Shown here piece by piece: positions 55,212-64,000 of a stretch of 64,000 nucleotides of DNA; the first letter of the stretch is position 1; each line of letters begins with the position of its first letter. Below the pieces are notes generated by a model, which did not search any database, had not been told where the DNA came from, and was given only the letters and a program-made list of their open reading frames with translations. A program made the translations under genes and the position numbers. Origin of the DNA: Sphingobacterium humi (GTDB lineage: Bacteria; Bacteroidota; Bacteroidia; Sphingobacteriales; Sphingobacteriaceae); assembly GCF_009768885.1 (NCBI RefSeq), contig NZ_WSQA01000006.1, positions 239,671 to 303,670 of the forward strand. The letters are read 5' to 3'.

Positions 55212-56846
55212 ATGCGTACAAGCAATAAATTACTATGCTACCTAGCCTTAGGTATGCTGCCTAGCTTAGGTTTTGCACAAGAAAAACAAAGTAAGGATGC
55301 GCTTCCAGCCAATTGGTACAACCTTGATTTCCAAAAAGATGGTGTAATGGGCATCAGTACAGAGAAAGCCTACGAGCTGTTGAAAGGTCGCAAAGCAAGC
55401 CCTGTTATTGTGGCGGTTCTTGACAGTGGTGTCGAAATCGACCATGAGGATTTGAAAGATGTGCTTTGGACCAACAAAAAAGAAATCCCTAATAATGGTA
55501 AAGACGATGATGGCAATGGTTATATCGATGATATCCATGGCTGGAACTTCTTAGGAAATGCCAATGGACAGAATGTAGACCAAGATAATTTAGAAGTTAC
55601 GCGATTGATTCGTCTGTACGAGCCGCAGTATATTTCTGTTTTACCTTCTACCCCGCTATCCGAAAAACAACGCCGCGAATTTGTAGCCTATCAGAAAATG
55701 ATTACGGATTACACGTCGAAAATGGACGAGGCCCAATTTGGTAAATTAAACTACGGTCGTTTAAAAGAAGAAGTAGATGGCATTGTGAAAGCCATTGGCA
55801 AGGAGCCAAAGGATATCACAAAAGCAGATATCGACAATTTCCAAAGCAGCTCCGACCAACAGAAAATGGCCCTGCGTATTGCGAAGAAAGAACTGGATAA
55901 AAACAGCTTCAGCAAGTTCTACGGTGACATCAAAGATGCCTCTGATTACTTTGCACAACAGGTAGATTTCCATTTAAACAAAGAGTTTGACCCTCGTCAT
56001 ATCATCGGCGACAATTACGAGGATGCCACAGAGCGTCATTACGGAAATGCCAATGTGACTGGTCCTGATGCGGAGCACGGCACACACGTAGCCGGTATTA
56101 TTGCTGCAAAACGCGACAATAATCTTGGTGTAAATGGGGTGGCCAACAATGTACAGATCATGTCGGTTCGTACCGTTCCTAATGGTGATGAACGCGATAA
56201 AGATGTGGCCAATGCTATTCGCTATGCCGTTGATAATGGAGCGAAAGTAATCAACATGAGCTTTGGTAAAGGCTATGTATACAACAAGAAGACTGTTGAT
56301 GATGCAGTAAAATACGCAGAATCAAAAGATGTCTTATTGGTGCATGCGGCAGGCAATGATGCCAAAGACAACGACATCGTAAAAAACTACCCGATGAAGT
56401 ATTTCACCGATAGCTTAGACGCTGTTCTTGGCGAGGCTAAAAACTGGATTACCGTAGGTGCTACAGGCCCGAAACAAGATGGCGATCTATTGGCCGACTT
56501 CTCTAACTATGGCTACCGCAGTGTAGATGTGTTTGCACCTGGTGTAAAAATCAACTCCACGGTACCGGGTTCCACCTATAAAGAACAACAAGGTACATCC
56601 ATGGCCTCTCCTGTTGTAGCAGGTCTTGCCGCGATGTTACGTTCCTATTACCCGAACCTGACTGCCGAGCAAGTGAAAGACATCATTATGAAGAGTGTAA
56701 CAAAGGTTGATCAGAAGGTAAAAGTAAAAGGTGAAGGCGGCGGCAGCAAGCGTGTATATTTGGATGAAATCAGCGTTAGCGGCGGTATAGTCAATGCTTA
56801 CAAAGCCATTGTAGAGGCCAATAAATTAAATTCAAAGAAAAAGTAA
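55212..56846 (+). CDS. Subtilisin-like serine peptidase, S8 family, exported
   Basis: 544 residues with a signal peptide (LLCYLALGMLPSLGFAQ). The Asp-His-Ser triad is D71 in VIVAVLDSGVEIDHEDL, H289 in EHGTHVAGIIAAKRD and S463 in QQGTSMASPVVAGLAAMLR. An unusually long insertion (about 110-270, helical and rich in Lys, Asp and Glu) separates D from H; it includes NGKDDDGNGYIDDIHGWNF-type acidic segments that may bind calcium. No C-terminal secretion domain is seen, so it is probably periplasmic. Divergent from the S9 peptidase gene. Confidence 0.93.
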   Translation: MRTSNKLLCYLALGMLPSLGFAQEKQSKDALPANWYNLDFQKDGVMGISTEKAYELLKGRKASPVIVAVLDSGVEIDHEDLKDVLWTNKKEIPNNGKDDDGNGYIDDIHGWNFLGNANGQNVDQDNLEVTRLIRLYEPQYISVLPSTPLSEKQRREFVAYQKMITDYTSKMDEAQFGKLNYGRLKEEVDGIVKAIGKEPKDITKADIDNFQSSSDQQKMALRIAKKELDKNSFSKFYGDIKDASDYFAQQVDFHLNKEFDPRHIIGDNYEDATERHYGNANVTGPDAEHGTHVAGIIAAKRDNNLGVNGVANNVQIMSVRTVPNGDERDKDVANAIRYAVDNGAKVINMSFGKGYVYNKKTVDDAVKYAESKDVLLVHAAGNDAKDNDIVKNYPMKYFTDSLDAVLGEAKNWITVGATGPKQDGDLLADFSNYGYRSVDVFAPGVKINSTVPGSTYKEQQGTSMASPVVAGLAAMLRSYYPNLTAEQVKDIIMKSVTKVDQKVKVKGEGGGSKRVYLDEISVSGGIVNAYKAIVEANKLNSKKK

Positions 56847-56913
56847 AAAAATGTTAAATTTTTCACAATAATGCTTAGTATCTTGCGTTTACATAGTAAA
56901 CATTAAAATCAAG

Positions 56914-57108
56914 ATGCTTATGGTGGAAAATTCTACTCATGTAAAAGAAGTAAATTACGAAGGTCTTGGTACTGGTATCCAGGAAGATCAAAATCTCGAG
57001 GTTTTCGCTGAAAAGATCAAAAGTTGCATCTCGCAGCTTGCTAAAGATCCAGATGAAAAGACGATAGAAAAAATCCTCTCTTACTCAAAGACAGTTCGTA
57101 ACTTATAA
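56914..57108 (+). CDS. Small protein of unknown function
   Basis: 64 residues (62 if the second ATG at 56920 is used). Sequence is soluble and helical (NLEVFAEKIKSCISQLAKDP), with no signal peptide and no family I recognise. It starts 67 bp after the peptidase and is followed by a hairpin, so it may be a real small gene, perhaps cotranscribed with the peptidase. Confidence 0.55.
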   Translation: MLMVENSTHVKEVNYEGLGTGIQEDQNLEVFAEKIKSCISQLAKDPDEKTIEKILSYSKTVRNL

Positions 57109-57110
57109 AG

Positions 57111-57140
57111 CAAAGCCACTCTTCGAAAAGAGTGGCTTTG
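57111..57140. terminator. Hairpin between the small gene and the TolC gene
   Basis: Perfect 13-bp stem (57111-57123 with 57128-57140), 4-nt loop. T runs are weak on both strands, so termination may be partial. Confidence 0.65.
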
Positions 57141-57170
57141 TCGGTTTTAGACCTACGAGATTTCCTGACC

Positions 57171-58490
57171 TTACTCTAGGTTAATATTTCCGATTATTTC
57201 TTTCAACTGCAATTCCGACAGCTTGGCCTGTAACTTTGCCGAATTAAAGCGCGACACCGCATTTATAAAGTTCTCCTGCGCATCGCGGAATTCTACCGCG
57301 GAAATAGTTCCTATCTTATATTTCTCCAGGGTGATGTTTAAGTTCTGCCGCGCGATATCCTCATTATTTTCTTCCAAGCGTGCTAACGACAAGTTGGTTT
57401 GGTAGGTTTGGAACGCCGTAGCAATGGCTGTTTTAATCGTGAGGTTGGTTTGCTCAACCAGCAGCTCCGCGTTTTCAATGTTTATCTGTGCTACCTTCTC
57501 CGTGCGCCTTTGGTTAAAACCGTCGAAGATATTAATGGAGGCCGTTACGCCATAATTCAAGCCTCGGGAATTCGAGCTGGAGACGAATCCCAAGCTAGAT
57601 TCCGTTTGCGAGAAATTATAACCGGTATTGAGGCGAACCGTCGGATAGCGACCAGCCTTTACGCGTTTCAGCTCCAATTCGGCCATTCGCCTGTTGATGG
57701 CAATCAACTGCAAGTCTGGATTATGCTCCTTTGCTTTCTGCATCAGCTCATCAAACACTAGGCTATCGTCATACTCCACATCGCGTTCCACATCAAAGTC
57801 CACGCTCAGCTCACGTACCATCAGGCTATTCAAGGTAATCTTTAAGTTCTTTACCACATCCGCCTGCCGCAGGCGGCTGGATTCATCCTCATTGAGGTTT
57901 ACTTGCACATTGAGGACTTCCAAGCGCGAGGCCTTGCCAATAGAAAACCTGTTTTCCGCAGTGCGCAGTCGCTCTTTGGAAATGGTGATGCTGGAATCTA
58001 TCGCCAGCAGAAGGTTTTTTTGCTCCACAATGGTAAAATAGGTTGAAATAACGTCAGACACCTTTTGCAGGATGGTACTCTTCAATTGCACCTCCCCTTG
58101 CTTTTGCAGCTCTTTGAGGATATCAAATCGGGAGAACATGCCCATCCCATCAAAAATGGTCCAGCCAATACTTACCCCATAATTTAAGCTGTTGTTTTTG
58201 GCATTCCTTAAGGATCGTTTTTCCCCGGAAGCCTGTGTTTGCGTGGAATTCTGAAGGTTATTGTTCTGCGTCAGGTTCCCTGTTACACTGGGTAACATGC
58301 CGGCATTTCCCCGGGTTACATTTTCCTTGGCAATGCGCAGGTCATTCTGCGAGAGCTTTATTTCAAAATTATTGTTTAAGGCTATTTCTACGGCTTCCTT
58401 CACCGTAAGCAGTCCTTGTCCACGGACAGTGGAAACGGCCAACAGGATCAAGGAAAGGACAGCTACTATTCTCATCTTCTTACTCTTCAA
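57171..58490 (-). CDS. TolC-family outer membrane efflux protein
   Basis: 439 residues with a signal peptide (VLSLILLAVSTVRG). The typical TolC repeats are visible: LTVKEAVEIALNNNFEIKLSQNDL at the start, a long helical section (FSIGKASRLEVLNVQVNLNEDE), and a second half with TTVRLNTGYNF-like strands and FQTYQTNLSLARLEENNEDIA. Forms the outer-membrane channel for the RND pump encoded upstream. Its ATG lies 11 bp inside the RND gene, so translation is likely coupled. Confidence 0.93.
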   Translation of the reverse strand: MKSKKMRIVAVLSLILLAVSTVRGQGLLTVKEAVEIALNNNFEIKLSQNDLRIAKENVTRGNAGMLPSVTGNLTQNNNLQNSTQTQASGEKRSLRNAKNNSLNYGVSIGWTIFDGMGMFSRFDILKELQKQGEVQLKSTILQKVSDVISTYFTIVEQKNLLLAIDSSITISKERLRTAENRFSIGKASRLEVLNVQVNLNEDESSRLRQADVVKNLKITLNSLMVRELSVDFDVERDVEYDDSLVFDELMQKAKEHNPDLQLIAINRRMAELELKRVKAGRYPTVRLNTGYNFSQTESSLGFVSSSNSRGLNYGVTASINIFDGFNQRRTEKVAQINIENAELLVEQTNLTIKTAIATAFQTYQTNLSLARLEENNEDIARQNLNITLEKYKIGTISAVEFRDAQENFINAVSRFNSAKLQAKLSELQLKEIIGNINLE

Positions 58491-61400
58491 TATTATCTAA
58501 ATCAGGATTATGCTTTTTCTCCCGGGACAGCATCAGGTAGAAGGCCGGGATGACAAACAAGGTCAACACCAGCGAAAATAAGGTTCCACCCACAATCACT
58601 ACCCCCATCCCCATGCGGCTTACGGATGCTGCTCCTAAGGAGAGGGCAATCGGCAAGGCCCCAAGGGCAATGGCTAGGGAGGTCATTAAAATCGGACGCA
58701 AACGTGCCTCCGATGCTTCCACTACGGCCTGGTATTTTTCATAGCCTTGCTCCCGCAACTGGTTGGCAAATTCCACAATCAAAATACCGTTTTTGGTTAC
58801 CAAACCAATCAGCATGATGGTGCCGATCTGGCTAAAGATATTCCAGGATTGGCCAAAGAGCCACAGGGAGAACATTGCACCGGCAACCGCCAGGGGAACC
58901 GTAATAATGATAATGATGGGATCGATAAAGCTTTCAAACTGTGCCGCCAAGATCAGGAAGATCAACAGTACCGCTAAACCGAAGGCAAACATGGTATTGG
59001 AACCACTCTCCACGAAGTCGCGCGATTCTCCACCCAGGTCGGTGGTAAAGGTATCATCCAACACCTTCTCTTTTATTCGTTCCATGGCTTCAATGCCGTC
59101 GCCCATACTTTTACCGGGGGAAAGTCCCGCCGATACGGTCGCCGCCATATAACGGTTATTATGGTATAATTGAGGCGGACTACTCCGCTCTTCCATTTCT
59201 ACGATATTATCCAGCTGAATCAGCTGGCCTCGGTTATTCTTCACAAAAATAGCCGCCAGGTCCATCGGTGTTGCCCGATCGCGACGATCAAACTGCCCCA
59301 TTACCTGGTATTGCTTACCATTCATCATAAAATAGCCGAAGCGTTGGCCCGATAGGGACATTTGCAGCGTCTGTGCGACATCCAATACGGATACACCGAG
59401 GGATTGAGCCTTCTCTCGGTCAATCGTCACATACACCTCCGGTTTGTTAAATTTCAGGTTCACATCCGTAACGGAGAAGGTTCTATCCTTGGCCAGCTCC
59501 TCCATAAAAACAGGAATCTTCTCTTCCAGTTTTTGAAAGTTGGGCGCCTGAATAATATATTGAATCGGCATGCCCCCACGTCGGTTTACCGAAATAGTAG
59601 GTTGCTGCGAAACCGAAATACGTCCTTCGGAGAAGTTGCGCGTCAAACGCGAAAGGTCATCCGCAATTTCCCCTTGCTTACGCTCGCGTTCATCAGGCTG
59701 CACCAAGCCCAGGCGCACAAAGCCCGAGTTGGAAGAAGCAGAACCAAAGCCGGGAGAGGTAATAACTAAACTGACCTTCTTCTCGGGTACCGAATCGTTA
59801 ATCAACATGGTCAGCTCCGTCATAAACCGATCCATATAGTCATAGGATACCCCTTCCGGTGCTGTTACGCGTAAGCTGATGTAACTCCGGTCGTCATAAG
59901 GTGCCGTCTCCTTAGGCAGTAGCTGATAGAATACAAAGATCAGGGCAAAACAGCCTAAGATGCTGGCAAAAGCCAGCCATTTATATTTTAAAAAGCCTTT
60001 TAAGCTACCGGCATATTCCTTATTCATCATTTCAAAATACCGCTCGGTGCGCAGGTAAAACTTCGATTTCTTCTGCTCGCCTCCTTTCATCAGGTAGGCA
60101 TTCAACATCGGTGTCAATGTTAAAGACACAAAGGCCGATATCAATACAGCCGCCCCGATGACGACCCCAAACTCTCGGAATAAACGCCCGACAAATCCTT
60201 CCAGAAAGATAACCGGTAGGAATACAGCAGCCAGGGTGATGGAGATGGAAATAACCGCAAAAAAGATTTCATTGGAACCCTTAATGGCCGCCTGAATAGG
60301 CGACATCCCCTCCTCTACCTTCTTAAAGATATTCTCGGTCACCACAATCCCATCATCCACCACCAAGCCGGTGGCCAATACAATGGCCAGCAAGGTCAAG
60401 ACATTGATGGAGAAGCCACAGAGGTACATAATAAAGAAGGTGGCAATCAGGGATACCGGAATATCGATCAAGGGGCGGAAGGCAATAGACCAGTTCCGGA
60501 AGAAGATATAGATAATCAAGACCACCAATACAATGGCAATCAATAAGGTTTCTACCACCTCAAAAACGGCCTTTTTCACGAAGACGGTATTATCGATAGC
60601 GATGTTCAGGTCAAAGCCCTCCGGCAGCTCATTCTGGAGCTTATCGTATTCCTTATAGAAGTGCTCGGCAATTTCTAAGTAATTGGTTCCCGGTTGGGGA
60701 ATAATCGCCATACTGACCATGGGATACCCCGAATCGGACATCTTGGTTTCGAAGTTCTCCGCTTCCAAGGCGGCCGTTCCTACATCGCTCAGCTTCACCA
60801 CCCGGTTATTGTCCGAGCGGATAATAATATCGTTAAACTCTTCCTCGGTAGCTAAGTTGCCAATGGTTTTAATGGCCAGCTCGGTATTTGAACCAGTCAG
60901 CTTTCCAGAAGGAAGCTCCACATTCTGTGTGGTCAGCGCCGCGCGTACATCCAATACCGTAAGGCCATAGGAGGCCAGTTTGTTCGGATCGATCCATAAG
61001 CGCATGGCATACTTCCGTTGCCCCCAGATTTGCACCGAGCTGACACCGGGAATGGTTTGCAAGCGCTGGGAGATCACATTCTCTGCATAATCCGACAGCT
61101 CCAACACATTCTTGGTGGCACTCTGTATGGTCATGGTGATGATAGGTTCCGAATCGGCATCGGCCTTCGAAACCACGGGTGGCGCATCAATATCCTGCGG
61201 CAAGTTGCGTTGGGCCTGCGACACTTTATCGCGCACATCATTCGCCGCTTCCTCCAGGTTCTTTCCTAGGTTAAATTCAATGGTAATATTACTGGAGCCT
61301 TGATTGGACGAAGAGGAGATATTACGTATTCCATCGATGGAGTTGATGGATTTCTCGAGGGGTTCTGTAATTTGTGATTCAATAATATCGGCATTGGCAC

Positions 61401-61557
61401 CGGCATAGGAGGTGCGCACAGAGATTTGCGCAGGATCGATCGAAGGGTATTCCCGGATACCTAAGAAGGTATAGCCGATAATCCCGAAGAGGATCAACAC
61501 CAAGTTCATGACGATGGCCAAAACCGGCCTTTTAATACTTATAGTAGATAAACTCAT
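58480..61557 (-). CDS. RND-family efflux pump, inner-membrane transporter
   Basis: 1025 residues, typical. Twelve membrane segments in two repeats; VLAIVMNLVLILFGIIGY at the start, SQITEPLEKSINSIDGI in the porter domain, the proton-relay motif LATGLVVDDGIVVTENIFKKVEEG in TM4, and FGQSWNIFSQIGTIMLIGLVTKNGILIVEF in the second half. Aspartates in VDDG are the coupling residues. Sequence pattern fits HAE1-type multidrug pumps (AcrB/MexB-like). Substrates unknown. It starts 12 bp after the adaptor gene. Confidence 0.94.
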   Translation of the reverse strand: MSLSTISIKRPVLAIVMNLVLILFGIIGYTFLGIREYPSIDPAQISVRTSYAGANADIIESQITEPLEKSINSIDGIRNISSSSNQGSSNITIEFNLGKNLEEAANDVRDKVSQAQRNLPQDIDAPPVVSKADADSEPIITMTIQSATKNVLELSDYAENVISQRLQTIPGVSSVQIWGQRKYAMRLWIDPNKLASYGLTVLDVRAALTTQNVELPSGKLTGSNTELAIKTIGNLATEEEFNDIIIRSDNNRVVKLSDVGTAALEAENFETKMSDSGYPMVSMAIIPQPGTNYLEIAEHFYKEYDKLQNELPEGFDLNIAIDNTVFVKKAVFEVVETLLIAIVLVVLIIYIFFRNWSIAFRPLIDIPVSLIATFFIMYLCGFSINVLTLLAIVLATGLVVDDGIVVTENIFKKVEEGMSPIQAAIKGSNEIFFAVISISITLAAVFLPVIFLEGFVGRLFREFGVVIGAAVLISAFVSLTLTPMLNAYLMKGGEQKKSKFYLRTERYFEMMNKEYAGSLKGFLKYKWLAFASILGCFALIFVFYQLLPKETAPYDDRSYISLRVTAPEGVSYDYMDRFMTELTMLINDSVPEKKVSLVITSPGFGSASSNSGFVRLGLVQPDERERKQGEIADDLSRLTRNFSEGRISVSQQPTISVNRRGGMPIQYIIQAPNFQKLEEKIPVFMEELAKDRTFSVTDVNLKFNKPEVYVTIDREKAQSLGVSVLDVAQTLQMSLSGQRFGYFMMNGKQYQVMGQFDRRDRATPMDLAAIFVKNNRGQLIQLDNIVEMEERSSPPQLYHNNRYMAATVSAGLSPGKSMGDGIEAMERIKEKVLDDTFTTDLGGESRDFVESGSNTMFAFGLAVLLIFLILAAQFESFIDPIIIIITVPLAVAGAMFSLWLFGQSWNIFSQIGTIMLIGLVTKNGILIVEFANQLREQGYEKYQAVVEASEARLRPILMTSLAIALGALPIALSLGAASVSRMGMGVVIVGGTLFSLVLTLFVIPAFYLMLSREKKHNPDLDNIEE

Positions 61558-61569
61558 GCCTGCTTTGGA

Positions 61570-62634
61570 TTAACGTAAGGTGACTTGAACCCTGGCTCCA
61601 TTTCTGAGGGACATTACGCCCGAGGTCAATACGGTATCTCCTTCGCTGATGCCGCTGGTGATCAATATATCCGCATCCGTTCGTGCCCCCGTCTCCACAA
61701 GTACCTCCGTGGCGGCAGCATTTTTCAAGACAAACAGTTTTTTACCATTCTGTATCGGAATGAGGGCTTCCGCCGGCACCAACAAGCCATTCGCTATGGT
61801 TTCCAAGGGGAAGACGATATTGGCGAAGGTGCCCGGAATAAGTTGTTTGCCACCGTTGGAATTGATGGCCTTTACTAGTAGGGTTCTGGTATTGGCTTCC
61901 ACGGCAGGCTCCGTTGCGTATATCTTCGCGGTAAACTCACCATCCACGCCTTGTACATTAAAGGTAATCTGATTTCCGACACGCACCTTATTCGCATACT
62001 TCTCCGGAATGGAAAAGGAGACTTTTAAACGATTGGTGTTGACTAACTTGGCGATAATATTGGCAGGGGTAACATAACTTCCTTTGGAGATGTTCCGCAA
62101 ACCGATGGTTCCGGAAAAAGGCGCTCGGATAACGGTTTTGCTAAGCTGCGCTTGGATCAATTGGATTTGCGATTGTGCCGTTCTGAAATCAGCACTGGCG
62201 ATATCATATTCTTCCTGACTGATGGCTTCCTTCTCCAAGAGCAACTTCGCTCTTCTTTCGTTTTCGGCAGCGAGGTTATTTCGGGTCCTCGCTTGTGCTA
62301 ACTGGGCTTGCAGTTCGGCATCATTTAAAGTGATGAGCACCTGACCTTGGCCTACACGCCCCCCTTCCGAGAAATTAATGGATTCTACAATCCCCGATAT
62401 TTCAGTTTGCAGGTCAATTTGTTCATCCGCTTCAATGGAACCGGATAGCGACAAGAAATCAGAGAAAGGTTGGCCATGGATAACCTTCCCATATACTTTA
62501 GCAGCAGCACGGCCTCCTCCCGGAGCTCCGGCATTGGCGGCGGCCTTTTCTTTATTGGTGTGAATTCGATAAGCAATTAATCCCCCTAACAAGAGCAAGG
62601 AGATAAGAACGATGATTAAGGTCTTTCTTTTCAT
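61570..62634 (-). CDS. RND efflux periplasmic adaptor (membrane fusion protein)
   Basis: 354 residues, anchored by an N-terminal helix (LIIVLISLLLLGGLIAYRI). Lipoyl/barrel-sandwich parts (GRVGQGQVLITLNDAELQAQLAQ, VIRAPFSGTIGLRNISKGSYV) bracket an alpha-hairpin coiled coil (RRAKLLLEKEAISQEEYDIASADF), and a beta-barrel domain follows (ANIVFPLETIANGLLVPAEALIP). First gene of the adaptor-RND-TolC operon on the minus strand. It links the pump to TolC. Confidence 0.94.
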   Translation of the reverse strand: MKRKTLIIVLISLLLLGGLIAYRIHTNKEKAAANAGAPGGGRAAAKVYGKVIHGQPFSDFLSLSGSIEADEQIDLQTEISGIVESINFSEGGRVGQGQVLITLNDAELQAQLAQARTRNNLAAENERRAKLLLEKEAISQEEYDIASADFRTAQSQIQLIQAQLSKTVIRAPFSGTIGLRNISKGSYVTPANIIAKLVNTNRLKVSFSIPEKYANKVRVGNQITFNVQGVDGEFTAKIYATEPAVEANTRTLLVKAINSNGGKQLIPGTFANIVFPLETIANGLLVPAEALIPIQNGKKLFVLKNAAATEVLVETGARTDADILITSGISEGDTVLTSGVMSLRNGARVQVTLR

Positions 62635-62785
62635 AAAATACGAGGAACAGGCGTCCTTTAATTGAAATTACGCGTAAATAATTCAATTAGTAAATTAGAA
62701 AAAAAAGCGATAGAATTATGTAATAATGTTATTATAGAGCCTATTGCAAGGGAAATGATACAATGTAAAGGCGCAAAATGGGAAT

Positions 62786-63166
62786 TTAATCCTTAAACAA
62801 ATTAATAAGGGTTGGCGCAAGTTTGGTTGCTGCCGTACTTTTTATTACATATTGGTTGACGCCAAGATCGGCGCATTGCTGTTTCATTTCCGGGTTATCT
62901 AAATCCGTCAACATCACAATATGTGTTGTTGGAAACAGTTTATTTAAGATTGGAATACCTGATATCCCGTCAATTTCGGGCATCATAATATCCAACAAGA
63001 TGACATCAGGACTTGTTTGCTGGTTAGATTTACGATCAATACCTACTAAAGATTCAGCTTCAAAAAGCACCGTAAAATTGTAACCAGGCACTTGTTTCAG
63101 AATCATTTTGAACGTTTCCCTACAAATCCTGTTATCGTCTATAAGTGCTACATTTATCGATTTCAT
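62786..63166 (-). CDS. Single-domain response regulator (CheY-like)
   Basis: 126 residues, receiver domain only. Acidic pair D10-D11, phospho-acceptor D59 in VILLDIMMPEIDGI, T87 and K109 in YVIKS. No output domain. It probably passes phosphate to a partner elsewhere. 151 bp upstream of the RND operon, on the same strand, but the gap shows no -7 consensus, so a link is not proved. No kinase is next to it. Confidence 0.88.
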   Translation of the reverse strand: MKSINVALIDDNRICRETFKMILKQVPGYNFTVLFEAESLVGIDRKSNQQTSPDVILLDIMMPEIDGISGIPILNKLFPTTHIVMLTDLDNPEMKQQCADLGVNQYVIKSTAATKLAPTLINLFKD

Positions 63167-63374
63167 ACACTGCTAAATTCTATTTAAGCACAATAGCCTT
63201 CGAAGAAACGGAATTAGTTCATTTTCTTCATCAAGGCTATTCATGTAAGCAATATACGAAAAATGTAGCTAATTATCTACAAAACTAATTTTTGCTTAAT
63301 AAATTATTTTTTACTCAGACCTAAAATTCTTAAGAAATTGGTAAAGAAATGTATGTTTAAACAAGGGGTTTTTT

Positions 63375-63413
63375 GAGTATTTAGTATTTGGTAGTTAGTA
63401 GTTAGACCTATGG
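63375..63413. repeat. Family-1 heptad arm next to element E
   Basis: GAGTATT, TAGTATT, then GTAGT units ending TAGACCTATGG. No right-hand counterpart before the rRNA gene. Confidence 0.7.
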
Positions 63414-63555
63414 CGGGCCGTTTTTATTATTTTGTTCGTACGTGTTGTCATCGTGTTGTTATAGAGAGCTGTTATGGAGAGCTGTTATCGTGAGGGGCTA
63501 AAATGTTTGCAAAATTTATTGGAAGGTGATGACATGAAGTGGCATTACTCGTTAA

Positions 63556-63601
63556 GCTTTGCTAGCAAACTACGGCACGCTTTGCTAGTAAACTACGGCA
63601 C
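63556..63601. repeat. 23-bp tandem duplication
   Basis: Two copies of a 23-bp unit starting GCTTTGCTAG and ending CTACGGCAC, differing by one base, followed by a third partial copy (GCTTTA). Lies between the family-1 arm and family-2 element E. Confidence 0.7.
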
Positions 63602-63627
63602 GCTTTATATTACGTGCCGGCAAGTAT

Positions 63628-63831
63628 TGTCATCGTGAGCGGAGTCGAACGACTGGTACGTCAATGCAGTCGCAGTAGTAAAGCGACTGACTATCAATAA
63701 CATAATTATGCAAAGTGTCGCTAATAAGGCATTAATAAGTGTTGAATGCATTGACGTACCAGTCGTTCGTGGTTCGTGGTTCGACTCCGCTCACCATGAC
63801 AGCTTTCCATGACAACACGATAACAAAGCGT
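63628..63831. repeat. Family-2 palindromic element E
   Basis: Left TGTCATCGTGAGCGGAG, core 63646-63671; right core 63744-63769, then a doubled CGTGGTTCGTGGTTCGAC and CATGACA-type units to 63831. Centre 72 bp, the shortest of the five. It abuts the rrn terminator. With the preceding repeats it occupies most of 63375-63831; 63167-63374 holds nothing recognised. Confidence 0.82.
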
Positions 63832-63860
63832 GCCACCGTTAAAACCTACCAAAAACAAAA

Positions 63861-63887
63861 AAGCCCATGATCAATGATCACGGGCTT
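63861..63887 (-). terminator. rRNA operon terminator
   Basis: 13-bp stem with one wobble (63861-63873 with 63875-63887), with a TTTTTGTTTTT run on the minus strand. 14 bp after the 5S rRNA end. Confidence 0.9.
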
Positions 63888-63900
63888 TTCGTATAAAAAT

Positions 63901-64000
<100 letters not shown>

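Overview
The window looks like chromosome of a Bacteroidota bacterium, most likely family Sphingobacteriaceae (Sphingobacterium/Pedobacter type). Evidence: many starts are preceded by the Bacteroidota -7 box TAnnTTTG and few by strong Shine-Dalgarno sequences; an IPExxxVDY-family protein, an acpP-fabF-rnc operon, an RprXY-like two-component pair, a 939-residue CarB and a GNAT-argG-argC cluster are all present; lipoproteins carry Bacteroidota-style signal peptides. No phage, plasmid, CRISPR or toxin-antitoxin gene was seen. The genes are mostly housekeeping; the unusual content lies between them.

Layout. 1-8.3 kb: end of a serine hydrolase, pyruvate dehydrogenase E2 and E1-alpha, hisS, rnc-fabF-acpP (all minus), then an IPExxxVDY protein (plus). 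8.4-16.2 kb: pyk, a histidine kinase/response regulator pair, then a SAM-I riboswitch upstream of metE. 16.2-29.7 kb: APC permease, small lipoprotein, DUF4833 protein, FMN-dependent hydroxy-acid oxidase, uvrB, upp, YkuK-like protein, NadR-like kinase, ahcY, bacilliredoxin, amidohydrolase, an unknown membrane protein and lipA. 29.8-38.6 kb: GH20 hexosaminidase, carB, exported formylglycine-generating-enzyme homologue and GH109-type oxidoreductase/glycosidase. 39-45.3 kb: OsmC, LacI regulator, two S41 lipoprotein peptidases, and an operon with a degenerate HAD protein, an orphan preATP-grasp domain and a LolD-like ATPase. 45.3-52.9 kb: sucC, hemL, a His-rich lipoprotein, argC-argG-GNAT and a small membrane protein. 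52.9-63.2 kb: S9 peptidase, S8 subtilase, a small protein, an RND efflux operon and a single-domain response regulator. The right edge is the 3' end of a 5S rRNA gene (minus), so an rrn operon lies beyond.

The most interesting content is a set of interspersed repeats restricted to intergenic DNA. Family 1 is built of 7-bp units (TAGTAKT) ending in TAGACCTATG and occurs as facing inverted arms. Family 2 is a long imperfect palindrome with arms reading TGTCATCCTGAGCGAAG... to GACTGGTACGTCAATGC, a 72-159 bp centre and flanking 11-13 bp tandem units. Family 3 is an 11-bp purine/G-tract array. Family 4 is a GAGATGT 7-bp array. At 13174-13665 a family-2 palindrome sits inside a family-1 palindrome. 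Five family-2 and five family-1 sites occur in 64 kb, nearly always next to a stop codon, a terminator or a -7 box. They look like non-autonomous MITE/REP-like elements, with no transposase in the window.

Functional links: metE (riboswitch-controlled) and ahcY are both in the methionine/SAM cycle; pdhA, pdhC and lipA belong together because E2 carries the lipoyl groups that LipA makes; GH20, GH109 and the exported FGE homologue suggest breakdown of amino-sugar and sulfated host or environmental glycans, perhaps under the LacI regulator.
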